A stretch of DNA of 5,882 bases from DATGHS01 sp035307785. GTDB lineage: Bacteria; Planctomycetota; Planctomycetia; Gemmatales; Gemmataceae. Location of the stretch: assembly GCA_035307785.1 (NCBI GenBank), contig DATGHS010000195.1, positions 1 to 5,882 on the forward strand, in the 5' to 3' direction. Made by a program: the position numbers and the translations under genes. This document shows positions 1 through 5,735 of this stretch, piece by piece. Numbering within the stretch: position 1 is the stretch's first letter; every line of letters starts with the position of its first letter. The notes under the pieces were generated by a model, which searched no databases, had not been told where the DNA came from, and was given only the letters and a program-made list of their open reading frames with translations.

Positions 1-22
1 TAGCACGGGAAAGCCGGTGCGA

Positions 23-1081
23 TCACAGGACCAGAACATAACGCCGCTCTTCCAAGGAATGAATGGGCCGCATGCGCTCGCCACTCACCTGCCAGGACTG
101 GCCATCGAAGCGAATGATCTCCGCGCCGTCGGCCATATGCATGGCCACGGCATCGGGCTTCAATTGCAATGAGGCACATGGATGCAAACGAACGCGCGTC
201 TGCCAGGCGGAAGTGTCCGCAATTGCGAAGCCGCCGACGGTATTCGCCAACGTCGGGAAGTTTGGCGTTGCCGCCGGATCGGTACAGCGCCACTGGCCAG
301 CCGGGTGCAGTTGCTGGCAAGCCGGGCAGGCGTAGCGCCCCTGCCGCAGCGCTTGCCGCAGCAAGTTATCTTCGCGCGATGGCAATTCACGCCACTCCGG
401 AGGCGGCGGCGCTTCCGCCGGCTCCAGCGAAAGAATTTGCTCGCTGCCGTTGGCCAGCACTGCACGTGCGCTCGCCTGCTCCGGCGCCGGCGACAGGATG
501 CCGAGAAGAAGGGAGCCGCTGGTCTTCGTCCCGGCCAACAGGCCGAGTTGCCAGCGAAAAGTCGGATCATCCCAAAAGAACGGCATCACGCCGGTGCCGC
601 TGACTTCGACGCGCACTGCGGGGTTGTTCAGTTTCTCCGCGAGTTGCTCGACCGTATATGCTTCCTCGGAATAAATTCCTTCGGTTAGCGCCGCGGGACC
701 GTAGCGGCACCAGATCGCATGCCGCGCAATTGCCACGTCACTCCAATCGGGAAGATCGAAGATTCGGCCGGAGCCAACGACTGCCACCGCTCGATTCGGC
801 TCGCCGGCTAATTCTTCCAAAATCGGAGTGATGATACTGCCACGACCAGCGTTGGCCGCGTGCCAACTCTCCGCCTTGGCAACGAACTCTTCCGGCGGAA
901 ATGGCTGCGGATTACCGAGGAAAAAGATCTCCGGCCAGGAATCGGCAGGCAACGACTCCAGCACGCCTACGGTCAGGCTGCGAAGCACAGGCCAGAACGG
1001 CTTCGCGCTCTCGGAAACATCTAAAATCAGAGCCGACCGCGGCCCCGGTTTGAGCGTCAGGCTGTACCATTGTTCGAGCAC
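23..1081 (-). CDS. vWA-like protein with C-terminal zinc-ribbon-like segment, function unknown
   Basis: I do not recognise a named gene. From the GTG at 1081 the product is about 352 residues. Near the N terminus a hydrophobic strand runs into DVSES (residues 21-25), matching the DxSxS metal-site (MIDAS) motif of von Willebrand factor A domains. A Thr near 85 (GSIITPI) and a strand AVAVVGSG (about 98-105) sit where the other vWA metal loops fall, but the usual TDG is GSG, so the site may be incomplete. A proline-rich linker (about 224-230) precedes Cys252, Cys255, His259 and Cys266, which resemble a zinc ribbon. No signal peptide is seen, so it is probably cytoplasmic. The frame stays open to a TTG at 1162, but those 27 extra codons run through a palindromic repeat, so I prefer GTG. 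No clear Shine-Dalgarno precedes it; a TACAAT box lies at 1092-1097 (minus strand), without a -35. The gene is divergent from the DUF1501 pair. The frame is firm; the vWA assignment is moderate. Confidence 0.75.
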   Translation of the reverse strand: MLEQWYSLTLKPGPRSALILDVSESAKPFWPVLRSLTVGVLESLPADSWPEIFFLGNPQPFPPEEFVAKAESWHAANAGRGSIITPILEELAGEPNRAVAVVGSGRIFDLPDWSDVAIARHAIWCRYGPAALTEGIYSEEAYTVEQLAEKLNNPAVRVEVSGTGVMPFFWDDPTFRWQLGLLAGTKTSGSLLLGILSPAPEQASARAVLANGSEQILSLEPAEAPPPPEWRELPSREDNLLRQALRQGRYACPACQQLHPAGQWRCTDPAATPNFPTLANTVGGFAIADTSAWQTRVRLHPCASLQLKPDAVAMHMADGAEIIRFDGQSWQVSGERMRPIHSLEERRYVLVL

Positions 1082-1109
1082 GATGCAATGAATTGTATTA
1101 AAGTCCGCA

Positions 1110-1143
1110 GACCCCGCAGGCTCGAAGACTCGCCTGCAGGCTT
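1110..1143 (+). repeat. Palindromic REP-like element, copy A
   Basis: The core is a 9-base arm CCCGCAGGC (1113-1121), a 10-base loop TCGAAGACTC (1122-1131) and the arm GCCTGCAGG (1132-1140). Eight of nine positions pair; 1115/1138 is a C/A mismatch. The core is flanked by GAC and CTT. The same 34-base unit occurs inverted at 1161-1194 with 30 of 34 identities and an identical loop. It is probably a dispersed intergenic repeat; a regulatory role is possible but not shown. Confidence 0.7.
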
Positions 1144-1160
1144 GCAAGAGTTGTCTGTCC

Positions 1161-1194
1161 AAGCCGGCACGCGAGTCTTCGAGCGTGCCGGGTC
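1161..1194 (-). repeat. Palindromic REP-like element, copy B (inverted relative to copy A)
   Basis: This is a perfect 9-bp stem, CCGGCACGC (1164-1172) with GCGTGCCGG (1183-1191), around a 10-base loop. Read on the minus strand the loop is identical to that of copy A, and the flanks GAC and CTT are the same. All four differences from copy A lie in the stem. One pair is compensatory (G:C in A, C:G in B), which points to selection or copying of a structured element. A spacer of 17 bases (1144-1160) separates the copies. A short T run (1197-1200) follows on the plus strand, too weak to call a terminator. Confidence 0.72.
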
Positions 1195-1212
1195 GATTTT
1201 CGCTTGGACCCG

Positions 1213-1241
1213 TTCACAAACAGTCGTCTTTCGCTTATCAT
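1213..1241 (+). promoter_or_regulatory. Predicted sigma70-like promoter for the DUF1501 pair
   Basis: TTCACA (1213-1218) and TATCAT (1236-1241) each match five of six consensus bases and are separated by exactly 17 bases. Transcription would start near 1248-1250, about 25 bases before the ATG at 1275. The site lies downstream of the alternative GTG at 1185, so it also argues for the later start of the first DUF1501 gene. Based on sequence match only. Confidence 0.5.
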
Positions 1242-1274
1242 AACCACATCCCCGCCTATTGCACGGATCTTGCC

Positions 1275-2708
1275 ATGCATTGCCAAACCCGCCTTTATCG
1301 CGGTCAAAATCCGCTTCTGGTCACACGCCGCTGGTTCCTTCAGGAATGCGCCGTCGGCCTCGGTGCGCTGGCGCTGGCCGAGTTGCTTGGCGGCCGGGCA
1401 TCGGCCGACAGCGGTCACAACGATCCCATGGCCCCGAAGCAGCCGTACTTCAAGGCCAAGGCGAAGCGCGTAATTTTTCTCTTCATGGCTGGGGCGCCGA
1501 GCCACCTGGAGCTGTTCGATTACAAGCCGCAACTGGCGAAATACAACGGGACGCTGCCGCCCAAACACCTGCTCGAAGGCTACCGGGCCGCGTTCATCAA
1601 TCCGAACTCGAAGCTCCTGGGTCCGAAGTTCAAGTTCGCGAAATACGGCAAATGCGGGGCGGAACTCTCCGAGCTGTTGCCGAACCTGGCGCAGGTCGTG
1701 GATGACATTGCCATCGTGAAGTCGATGGTGACCGATGCCTTCAACCACGCCCCGGGCCAGATCATGATGAACACCGGCTCGCAGCAGTTTGGCCGCCCCA
1801 GCTTCGGCTCATGGGTGACGTATGGCCTCGGCAGCGAAACGCGCGATCTGCCCGGCTTCGTCGTCTTCAGCTCCGGAAGCAAAGGGCCGAGCGGAGGCAA
1901 CTCGAATTTCGGCAGCGGCTTTCTGCCCACGGTCTATTCCGGCGTACCGTTCCGCGGGGCCGGCGACCCGGTGCTGTACCTGTCGAACCCGAAGGGCATC
2001 GACGCACAAACCCAGCGCGAATCGCTCGATTCCATCAACAAGCTCAACCAGATGCGGCTCGATGTGATGGGCGATCCGGAAATCGCCACGCGCATCAACT
2101 CCTTCGAAATGGCCTATCGCATGCAAACCAGCGCGCCGGAGCTGATGGACATTTCCCGTGAGCCGAAGAAGATTCTCGAAATGTACGGCGCCGAGCCGGG
2201 CAAGCCGTCTTTTGCCAACAACTGCCTGCTGGCGCGAAGGCTCCTCGAGCGCGGCGTGCGCTTCGTGCAGCTCTTCCACGAAGCCTGGGACCAGCACGGT
2301 AACCTGAAGAAAGACTTGCAGAAGAACTGCCAAAACTGCGACCGGCCCAGTGCTGCGCTGGTACAAGACCTCAAGAACCGCGGCATGCTCGACGACACGC
2401 TGGTGATCTGGGGCGGTGAATTCGGCCGCACGCCGATGGTGCAGGGCGGCGACGATGGCCGCGACCATCATCCGAATGCCTTCACGATGTGGCTGGCCGG
2501 CGGCGGCATCAAGCCTGGCCTCACGCTCGGCGCTTCCGACGAATTCGGTTTCAATGCCGTCGAAGACAAGGTCCACGTACATGATCTGCACGCCACGCTG
2601 CTACACCTGCTCGGTTTCGACCACAAGCAATTGACCTACAAGTTCCAGGGCCGGCAATTCCGGCTCACGGATGTGTTTGGGAATGTGGTGACGAAATTGT
2701 TGGCGTGA
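1275..2708 (+). CDS. DUF1501 domain protein with twin-arginine leader (first of tandem pair)
   Basis: A 477-residue exported protein of the DUF1501 family, which has an alkaline-phosphatase/sulfatase-like fold; its substrate is unknown. The leader shows TRRWFLQ (residues 17-23, twin Arg 18-19), a hydrophobic stretch (about 24-38) and a likely signal peptidase site after Ala-Ser-Ala (42-44), so Tat export is expected. Core motifs in order: GAPSHLELFDYKP (73-85), NHAP near 157-160, WDQHGN (338-343), GGEFGRTP (380-387) and GRDHHP (395-400). These are the probable metal ligands. HVHDLHATLLHLLG (434-447) and a C-terminal RLTDVFGNVV complete the family pattern, and the length is typical. The frame extends up to a GTG at 1185, but that codon lies in the palindrome and before the promoter; ATG at 1275 puts the Tat motif at its usual distance. 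It is probably cotranscribed with the next gene. In planctomycetes such genes usually follow a DUF1549/DUF1553 cytochrome-type gene; none is present upstream here. Confidence 0.93.
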   Translation: MHCQTRLYRGQNPLLVTRRWFLQECAVGLGALALAELLGGRASADSGHNDPMAPKQPYFKAKAKRVIFLFMAGAPSHLELFDYKPQLAKYNGTLPPKHLLEGYRAAFINPNSKLLGPKFKFAKYGKCGAELSELLPNLAQVVDDIAIVKSMVTDAFNHAPGQIMMNTGSQQFGRPSFGSWVTYGLGSETRDLPGFVVFSSGSKGPSGGNSNFGSGFLPTVYSGVPFRGAGDPVLYLSNPKGIDAQTQRESLDSINKLNQMRLDVMGDPEIATRINSFEMAYRMQTSAPELMDISREPKKILEMYGAEPGKPSFANNCLLARRLLERGVRFVQLFHEAWDQHGNLKKDLQKNCQNCDRPSAALVQDLKNRGMLDDTLVIWGGEFGRTPMVQGGDDGRDHHPNAFTMWLAGGGIKPGLTLGASDEFGFNAVEDKVHVHDLHATLLHLLGFDHKQLTYKFQGRQFRLTDVFGNVVTKLLA

Positions 2709-2710
2709 CA

Positions 2711-2730
2711 AACGGCGCTTGCGGCTTCGC
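2711..2730 (+). repeat. Half-copy of the palindrome found after the second DUF1501 gene
   Basis: Directly after the first DUF1501 stop, the run AACGG..CTTGCGGCTTCGC matches 4182-4202 (directly after the second DUF1501 stop) at 17 of 20 positions. Bases 2717-2730 also match the reverse complement of the other arm (4226-4239) at 13 of 14. No full hairpin forms here beyond CGGC/GCCG around TTC (2722-2732). It fills most of the 27-base spacer. Confidence 0.45.
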
Positions 2731-2735
2731 CGGAT

Positions 2736-4181
2736 ATGACTCGTAAACACACCCACTCCCGCCACGCCTTCCAGCGCCTGAATCCCCTGGTGCGCGAGGG
2801 CCTCACCGTTTGCAGCCGGCGCAACATGCTCAAAGCGAGCCTCGCCGGGCTGGCGGGGCTCACGCTGCCCGACTTGTTGCGCTTTCGAGCTCGTGCCGGT
2901 GAGAGTCGGCGCAATAACAAGAGCGTAATTCTGTTGTGGATGGCCGGTGGACCGAGCCACATCGATACCTGGGACCCGAAGCCCAGCCAGCCGCTGGAAA
3001 ACCGTGGCCCCTTCGGCGTCACGAAAACCAAGCTGCCCGGCGTATTGTTTTGCGAACATCTGCCGAAGCAAGCCGCCATGCTCGACCGCTTCACGATCAT
3101 TCGCTCGGTCGATGCCCGCTTTAGCAACCATGAGCCGAACACCGTCTTCCAAACGGCGAACCTCGATGCCGAGCCGCGCATCAACCGCGAGGCCACGAAT
3201 TACCCGGCCATCGCTTCCATCATCGCCAAGATGCGCGGAGCCAATCATCCCGCCATGCCACCGTATGTCGCCTTTATGCGCTCGCGCTCGCACCTGGCAT
3301 TCGGCGGCTATTTGGGCAAGGCGTATGACCCGTTCATCGCCAACCGCGCCGCAAAGCTGCCCGTGTACACGGTCGTGGGCGCCGATACCGGCGAAGTCAC
3401 CGGCGGCGACATGTTCCAGCTGCCGGCCGAGGTTTCCTATGAGCGGCTGAGTTCGCGCCGGAATCTCGTCGAGCAGTTCGATCAGTTGAATCGCAGCCTG
3501 GACAGCTCGCGGACCATGGATGCTTTCGGCAAGTACGAGCAGCAAGCGGCCGAGATGCTCATCGGCGGCCGCATTCGTGAAGCGCTGGATTTATCGCGTG
3601 AGCCGGCCGAGGTGCGCGAGCGTTACGGCAAGCATCTGTGGTGCCAGCAAACGCTCATGGCCCGGCGACTGGTGGAAGCCGGCGCCGCGTTTGTGACCCT
3701 GGACCTCAGCTATCACCCCGCCTCAGGAACCTGGGACACGCATGGAGACAACATTCCGCCCTACGGCGGCATTCGCAAAGGGCTGGGCCCGCTATTGCCG
3801 CTGTACGATCATCTCGTCACCACGCTGGTTTCCGACTTGGCGCAGCGCGGCACGCTGAACGACGTGCTGGTGATTTCGATGGGCGAATTCGGCCGGACGC
3901 CGCAGATGGGCACGCAGGGCAGCACGGATGGCCGCAATCACTGGCCGGTGGTCATGTCGATGGCGCTGGCGGGCGGCGGCCTGCGGCATGGGCAAGTGAT
4001 CGGCAGCACCGAAAAAGACGGCGGCCATATTCAGGAACGGCCGGTGACGCCGGCAGACCTGGCTGCAACGATTTATCAATTCATGGGCGTGCCGCTGGAT
4101 GCCACGTATCAGGATCAGATGGGCCGGCCGCGGCATATTGTGGAAAACGGCGGGCAGCCGATTCGAGAATTGATGGGCTAA
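2736..4181 (+). CDS. DUF1501 domain protein with twin-arginine leader (second of tandem pair)
   Basis: A 481-residue DUF1501 protein, predicted to be Tat-exported and metal-binding; its substrate is unknown. After a basic N-region come CSRRNMLK (residues 26-33, twin Arg 28-29) and a hydrophobic stretch (about 34-48). Motifs in order: WMAGGPSHIDTWDPKP (68-83), SNHEPN (130-135), TWDTHGDN (332-339), MGEFGRTP (382-389), GRNHWP (399-404) and HIQERPVTPADLAATI (431-446). His75, Asp77, His132, Asp334, His336, Glu384 and His402 are plausible ligands by family pattern. It keeps the SHIDTWD form, whereas its upstream neighbour has SHLELFD, so the two belong to different subgroups rather than being a recent duplication. 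The ATG at 2736 lies 27 bases after the previous stop, and no strong Shine-Dalgarno is visible. The length is normal and the frame intact. It ends 71 bases before the convergent PDZ gene. Confidence 0.93.
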   Translation: MTRKHTHSRHAFQRLNPLVREGLTVCSRRNMLKASLAGLAGLTLPDLLRFRARAGESRRNNKSVILLWMAGGPSHIDTWDPKPSQPLENRGPFGVTKTKLPGVLFCEHLPKQAAMLDRFTIIRSVDARFSNHEPNTVFQTANLDAEPRINREATNYPAIASIIAKMRGANHPAMPPYVAFMRSRSHLAFGGYLGKAYDPFIANRAAKLPVYTVVGADTGEVTGGDMFQLPAEVSYERLSSRRNLVEQFDQLNRSLDSSRTMDAFGKYEQQAAEMLIGGRIREALDLSREPAEVRERYGKHLWCQQTLMARRLVEAGAAFVTLDLSYHPASGTWDTHGDNIPPYGGIRKGLGPLLPLYDHLVTTLVSDLAQRGTLNDVLVISMGEFGRTPQMGTQGSTDGRNHWPVVMSMALAGGGLRHGQVIGSTEKDGGHIQERPVTPADLAATIYQFMGVPLDATYQDQMGRPRHIVENGGQPIRELMG

Positions 4182-4189
4182 AACGGTCC

Positions 4190-4238
4190 CTTGCGCCTTC
4201 GCGCTCGCTTGGCAAGCCGGCGAGCGCAAAGCCGCAAG
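4190..4238. repeat. Imperfect palindrome between convergent genes, possible bidirectional terminator
   Basis: Arms 4190-4208 and 4220-4238 pair at 17 of 19 positions around an 11-base centre (4209-4219) that itself contains GGC-AA-GCC. The structure fills most of the gap between the convergent stops at 4181 and 4253, so it could terminate both transcripts. Support is partial: on the minus strand a short T run (within 4179-4183) follows about seven bases after the stem, and on the plus strand there is no immediate T run. A related half-copy lies at 2711-2730, so a dispersed repeat is as likely as a dedicated terminator. Confidence 0.55.
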
Positions 4239-4252
4239 CGGCGCGGCGGACT

Positions 4253-5638
4253 CTATTTCTTATCTTTCTTGTCGTCCTTCGCTTCCGGCTTTTTCTCCTC
4301 GGGCTTCTTCTCATCCGCCTTCTTCGGCTCAGTCTTTTTTTCGTCGGCCTTTTTCTCTTGCGCTTTCTTTTCGTCGGCCTTCTTCTTTTCCTCGTCAGCT
4401 TTCTTTTTTTCGTCGGCTTTTTTCTTCTCGGCCTCAGCCATTTCCTTCTTCTTTCTTTCAGCTTCGATATCAGCTTTCGCCTTGGCAATGGCGTCGTCGG
4501 CTTCCTTGAGCTGCTTCTCGGCTGCGGCCTTGGCGGCCAGCGCACGTGTTTTCAAGGCTTCGGCAATCTTCAACCGCTCTTCCGGGGTGGATGCAAAGCT
4601 AGCCAGGAAATTGGCCGGCGGCGCGTCTTTGCCGCTCATCAGCTCGAGGAGCTGCGCTTGCACGACTTCACTGGGAATGGCATAGCTTTCGGTGCGGCCG
4701 GCGCGAGCGATATTCACACCCACCGCCTTGCCGTCGAGATCGACCAGTGGTCCGCCGCATTCGTTGGGTTTCAGAACGGTGTCGTGTTGAAGGATCGTCG
4801 GGAAGCCGGTCCGGCGCTCGCTCAGGGTGCTGCCCATCGCGTTTTGCATGTCGCCGCGGTCGAGCGGTCGCGGTCCTAATGTGGCCTTGAACGTCATTTC
4901 CTTGCCGTCCCGCTTCACCTTGACCACGACTTCGTCGCCAATCTTGAGGTTGGCCAGGGCTGCTTGCATGGACGTAATGTCTTTGATCGGCTTTTCTCCC
5001 ACGGCAACGACAACGTCGTCGGTCTTGATGCCGCATCGGGAAGCGCCTGAACGCGGCTCTACCTTTTTGACGACCACGCCGCCTTCGGCATTTTCCATCG
5101 TGATGCCAAGGTATCCTTTCTTCGGATCGGAATGAAATTCCTTTGGCATGGGCCGCGTCTCCACACTTATCACGCCCACTTCGAGCGGGTCGGCGCCCTG
5201 GCCCGGTGTGGCCACCCAGCTGCCGACCGTTGCTTCCTTGCTGCCGCGCCATTCCACCGTCGGCAACTTCGTAGCGTCAATCTTCAGCATGGCCAGGTCG
5301 TAATCGTTCTGCACGCCGACCAGTGCGGCTGGAAATTCGCGGCCATCCTTCAGCTTGCAATCCACAGGCCCCTTCAGCTCGCTGGCTTTGGTGACGATCC
5401 AGCCGTCCGGCGCCACGATGGTTCCCAGGGCCACGTCTTTGCCCAGGCAACTCACGCGCACCGTATACGCGCTCGGTTTGGCGACCACGTCGGCCATCGC
5501 GGCGAGGATCGTAGGATTCGTTTTCTGATTGGCGTCGCGCGACACTGGTTGCGCGAAGGATGACGATGCGACAAGTAAAATCAGCGCCAGGGTCACAAGT
5601 CTTCGCCCATTGCGCAGGAAGGTAAACGAACGGTTCAT
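4253..5638 (-). CDS. Secreted trypsin-like (S1C/HtrA-type) protein with internal PDZ domain, probably a pseudoprotease
   Basis: A 461-residue exported protein. Residues 1-29 form a signal peptide (NGRR, hydrophobic 14-24, cleavage near FA/Q). A trypsin-like first barrel follows (about 57-130): GTIVAPDGWIVTKAS (72-86) and NDYDLAMLKID (111-121). The second barrel starts with GVIS (155-158), is interrupted by a PDZ domain (about 174-256, binding loop GYLG at 175-178), and resumes at ILQHDTVLKPNECGGPLVD (282-300), ending with SYAIPSEVV (318-326). In HtrA proteins the PDZ domain follows the protease instead. The catalytic His position (TNAHV in HtrA) is Ser86, Asp114 is kept, and the GNSGGP serine is Cys294, so ordinary serine-protease activity is unlikely; peptide binding or chaperone-like scaffolding fits better. 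From about 352 on, a charged helix or coiled coil runs into a Lys/Glu/Ala tail with five KADE repeats. The ATG at 5638 has GGAG nine bases upstream. It is probably cotranscribed with the PDZ gene at 5736-5882. Confidence 0.88.
   Translation of the reverse strand: MNRSFTFLRNGRRLVTLALILLVASSSFAQPVSRDANQKTNPTILAAMADVVAKPSAYTVRVSCLGKDVALGTIVAPDGWIVTKASELKGPVDCKLKDGREFPAALVGVQNDYDLAMLKIDATKLPTVEWRGSKEATVGSWVATPGQGADPLEVGVISVETRPMPKEFHSDPKKGYLGITMENAEGGVVVKKVEPRSGASRCGIKTDDVVVAVGEKPIKDITSMQAALANLKIGDEVVVKVKRDGKEMTFKATLGPRPLDRGDMQNAMGSTLSERRTGFPTILQHDTVLKPNECGGPLVDLDGKAVGVNIARAGRTESYAIPSEVVQAQLLELMSGKDAPPANFLASFASTPEERLKIAEALKTRALAAKAAAEKQLKEADDAIAKAKADIEAERKKKEMAEAEKKKADEKKKADEEKKKADEKKAQEKKADEKKTEPKKADEKKPEEKKPEAKDDKKDKK
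4256..4462 (-). repeat. Low-complexity Lys/Glu/Ala repeat region inside the PDZ protein gene
   Basis: This encodes residues 393-461. KADE recurs at residues 407, 413, 420, 430 and 440, with KPEEKK-type units after it. On the plus strand the DNA is strongly pyrimidine-rich, with degenerate TTCGTCGGC units between runs of T and TTC. Such a tract can slip during replication and vary in length between strains. The tail may contact the cell envelope, nucleic acid or an acidic surface by charge; that is inference. Confidence 0.8.
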
Positions 5639-5674
5639 AGATGCCGGCTCCGGAGCAAACAGGGAGTTTAATGT

Positions 5675-5698
5675 CGGTCAGACTTTCCAGGCTGACCG
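5675..5698. repeat. Short perfect palindrome in the spacer between the two PDZ genes
   Basis: CGGTCAG (5675-5681) and CTGACCG (5692-5698) form a perfect 7-bp stem around the 10-base loop ACTTTCCAGG. It lies in the 97-base gap between the stop of the upstream PDZ gene and the start of the next gene, about 37 bases before that start. It could be a dispersed repeat, an operator or a weak transcript-processing or attenuation structure; there is no T run to support a terminator on the minus strand. Confidence 0.5.
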
Positions 5699-5706
5699 CT
5701 TGGATG

Positions 5707-5728
5707 GGTCAGGCTCGAAAGGTTGATG
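5707..5728 (+). repeat. Degraded inverted relative of the 5675-5698 palindrome
   Basis: Read on the plus strand this 22-base stretch matches the minus-strand form of 5676-5697 at 16 of 22 positions, including GGTCAG and GAAAG. It no longer forms a good stem. The arrangement resembles the inverted pair at 1110-1194, but the match is weak and could be partly chance. Confidence 0.25.
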
Positions 5729-5735
5729 TCCTTAA

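Noticed and set aside
1..22. GCAC / GTGC inverted repeat just past the stop of the left gene
   Set aside because: Only four pairs form around a 10-base loop, which is expected by chance in GC-rich DNA; the left side is cut by the window edge.
1082..1120. Promoter for the left gene from the TACAAT box (minus strand)
   Set aside because: No -35 box lies at a suitable distance, so a single hexamer in an AT-richer patch is not enough to call.
1164..1200. GC-rich hairpin followed by TTTT as a Rho-independent terminator
   Set aside because: No plus-strand gene ends before it, the T run is only four bases and lies five bases off the stem, and the hairpin is one copy of a repeated element.
2601..3545. 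Long minus-strand open frame (314 codons) opposite the second DUF1501 gene
   Set aside because: It overlaps two strongly supported DUF1501 genes in antisense, its translation shows no domain, and GC-rich third positions readily create such frames.
4256..4462. CRISPR-like array from the regularly repeated pyrimidine units
   Set aside because: The units are short, degenerate and in frame with KADE codons, with no conserved spacers; they are coding repeats.
4081..4545. Minus-strand frame rich in Arg/Lys that could look like a basic DNA-binding protein
   Set aside because: It is a shifted reading of the same Lys/Glu repeat DNA as the PDZ protein tail.
3638..4879. Long plus-strand open frame (413 codons) spanning the second DUF1501 end and the PDZ gene
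   Set aside because: It is out of frame with DUF1501 and then antisense to the PDZ gene's pyrimidine-rich tail; the Leu/Phe-rich segment is the complement of the Lys/Glu repeat, not a real membrane protein.
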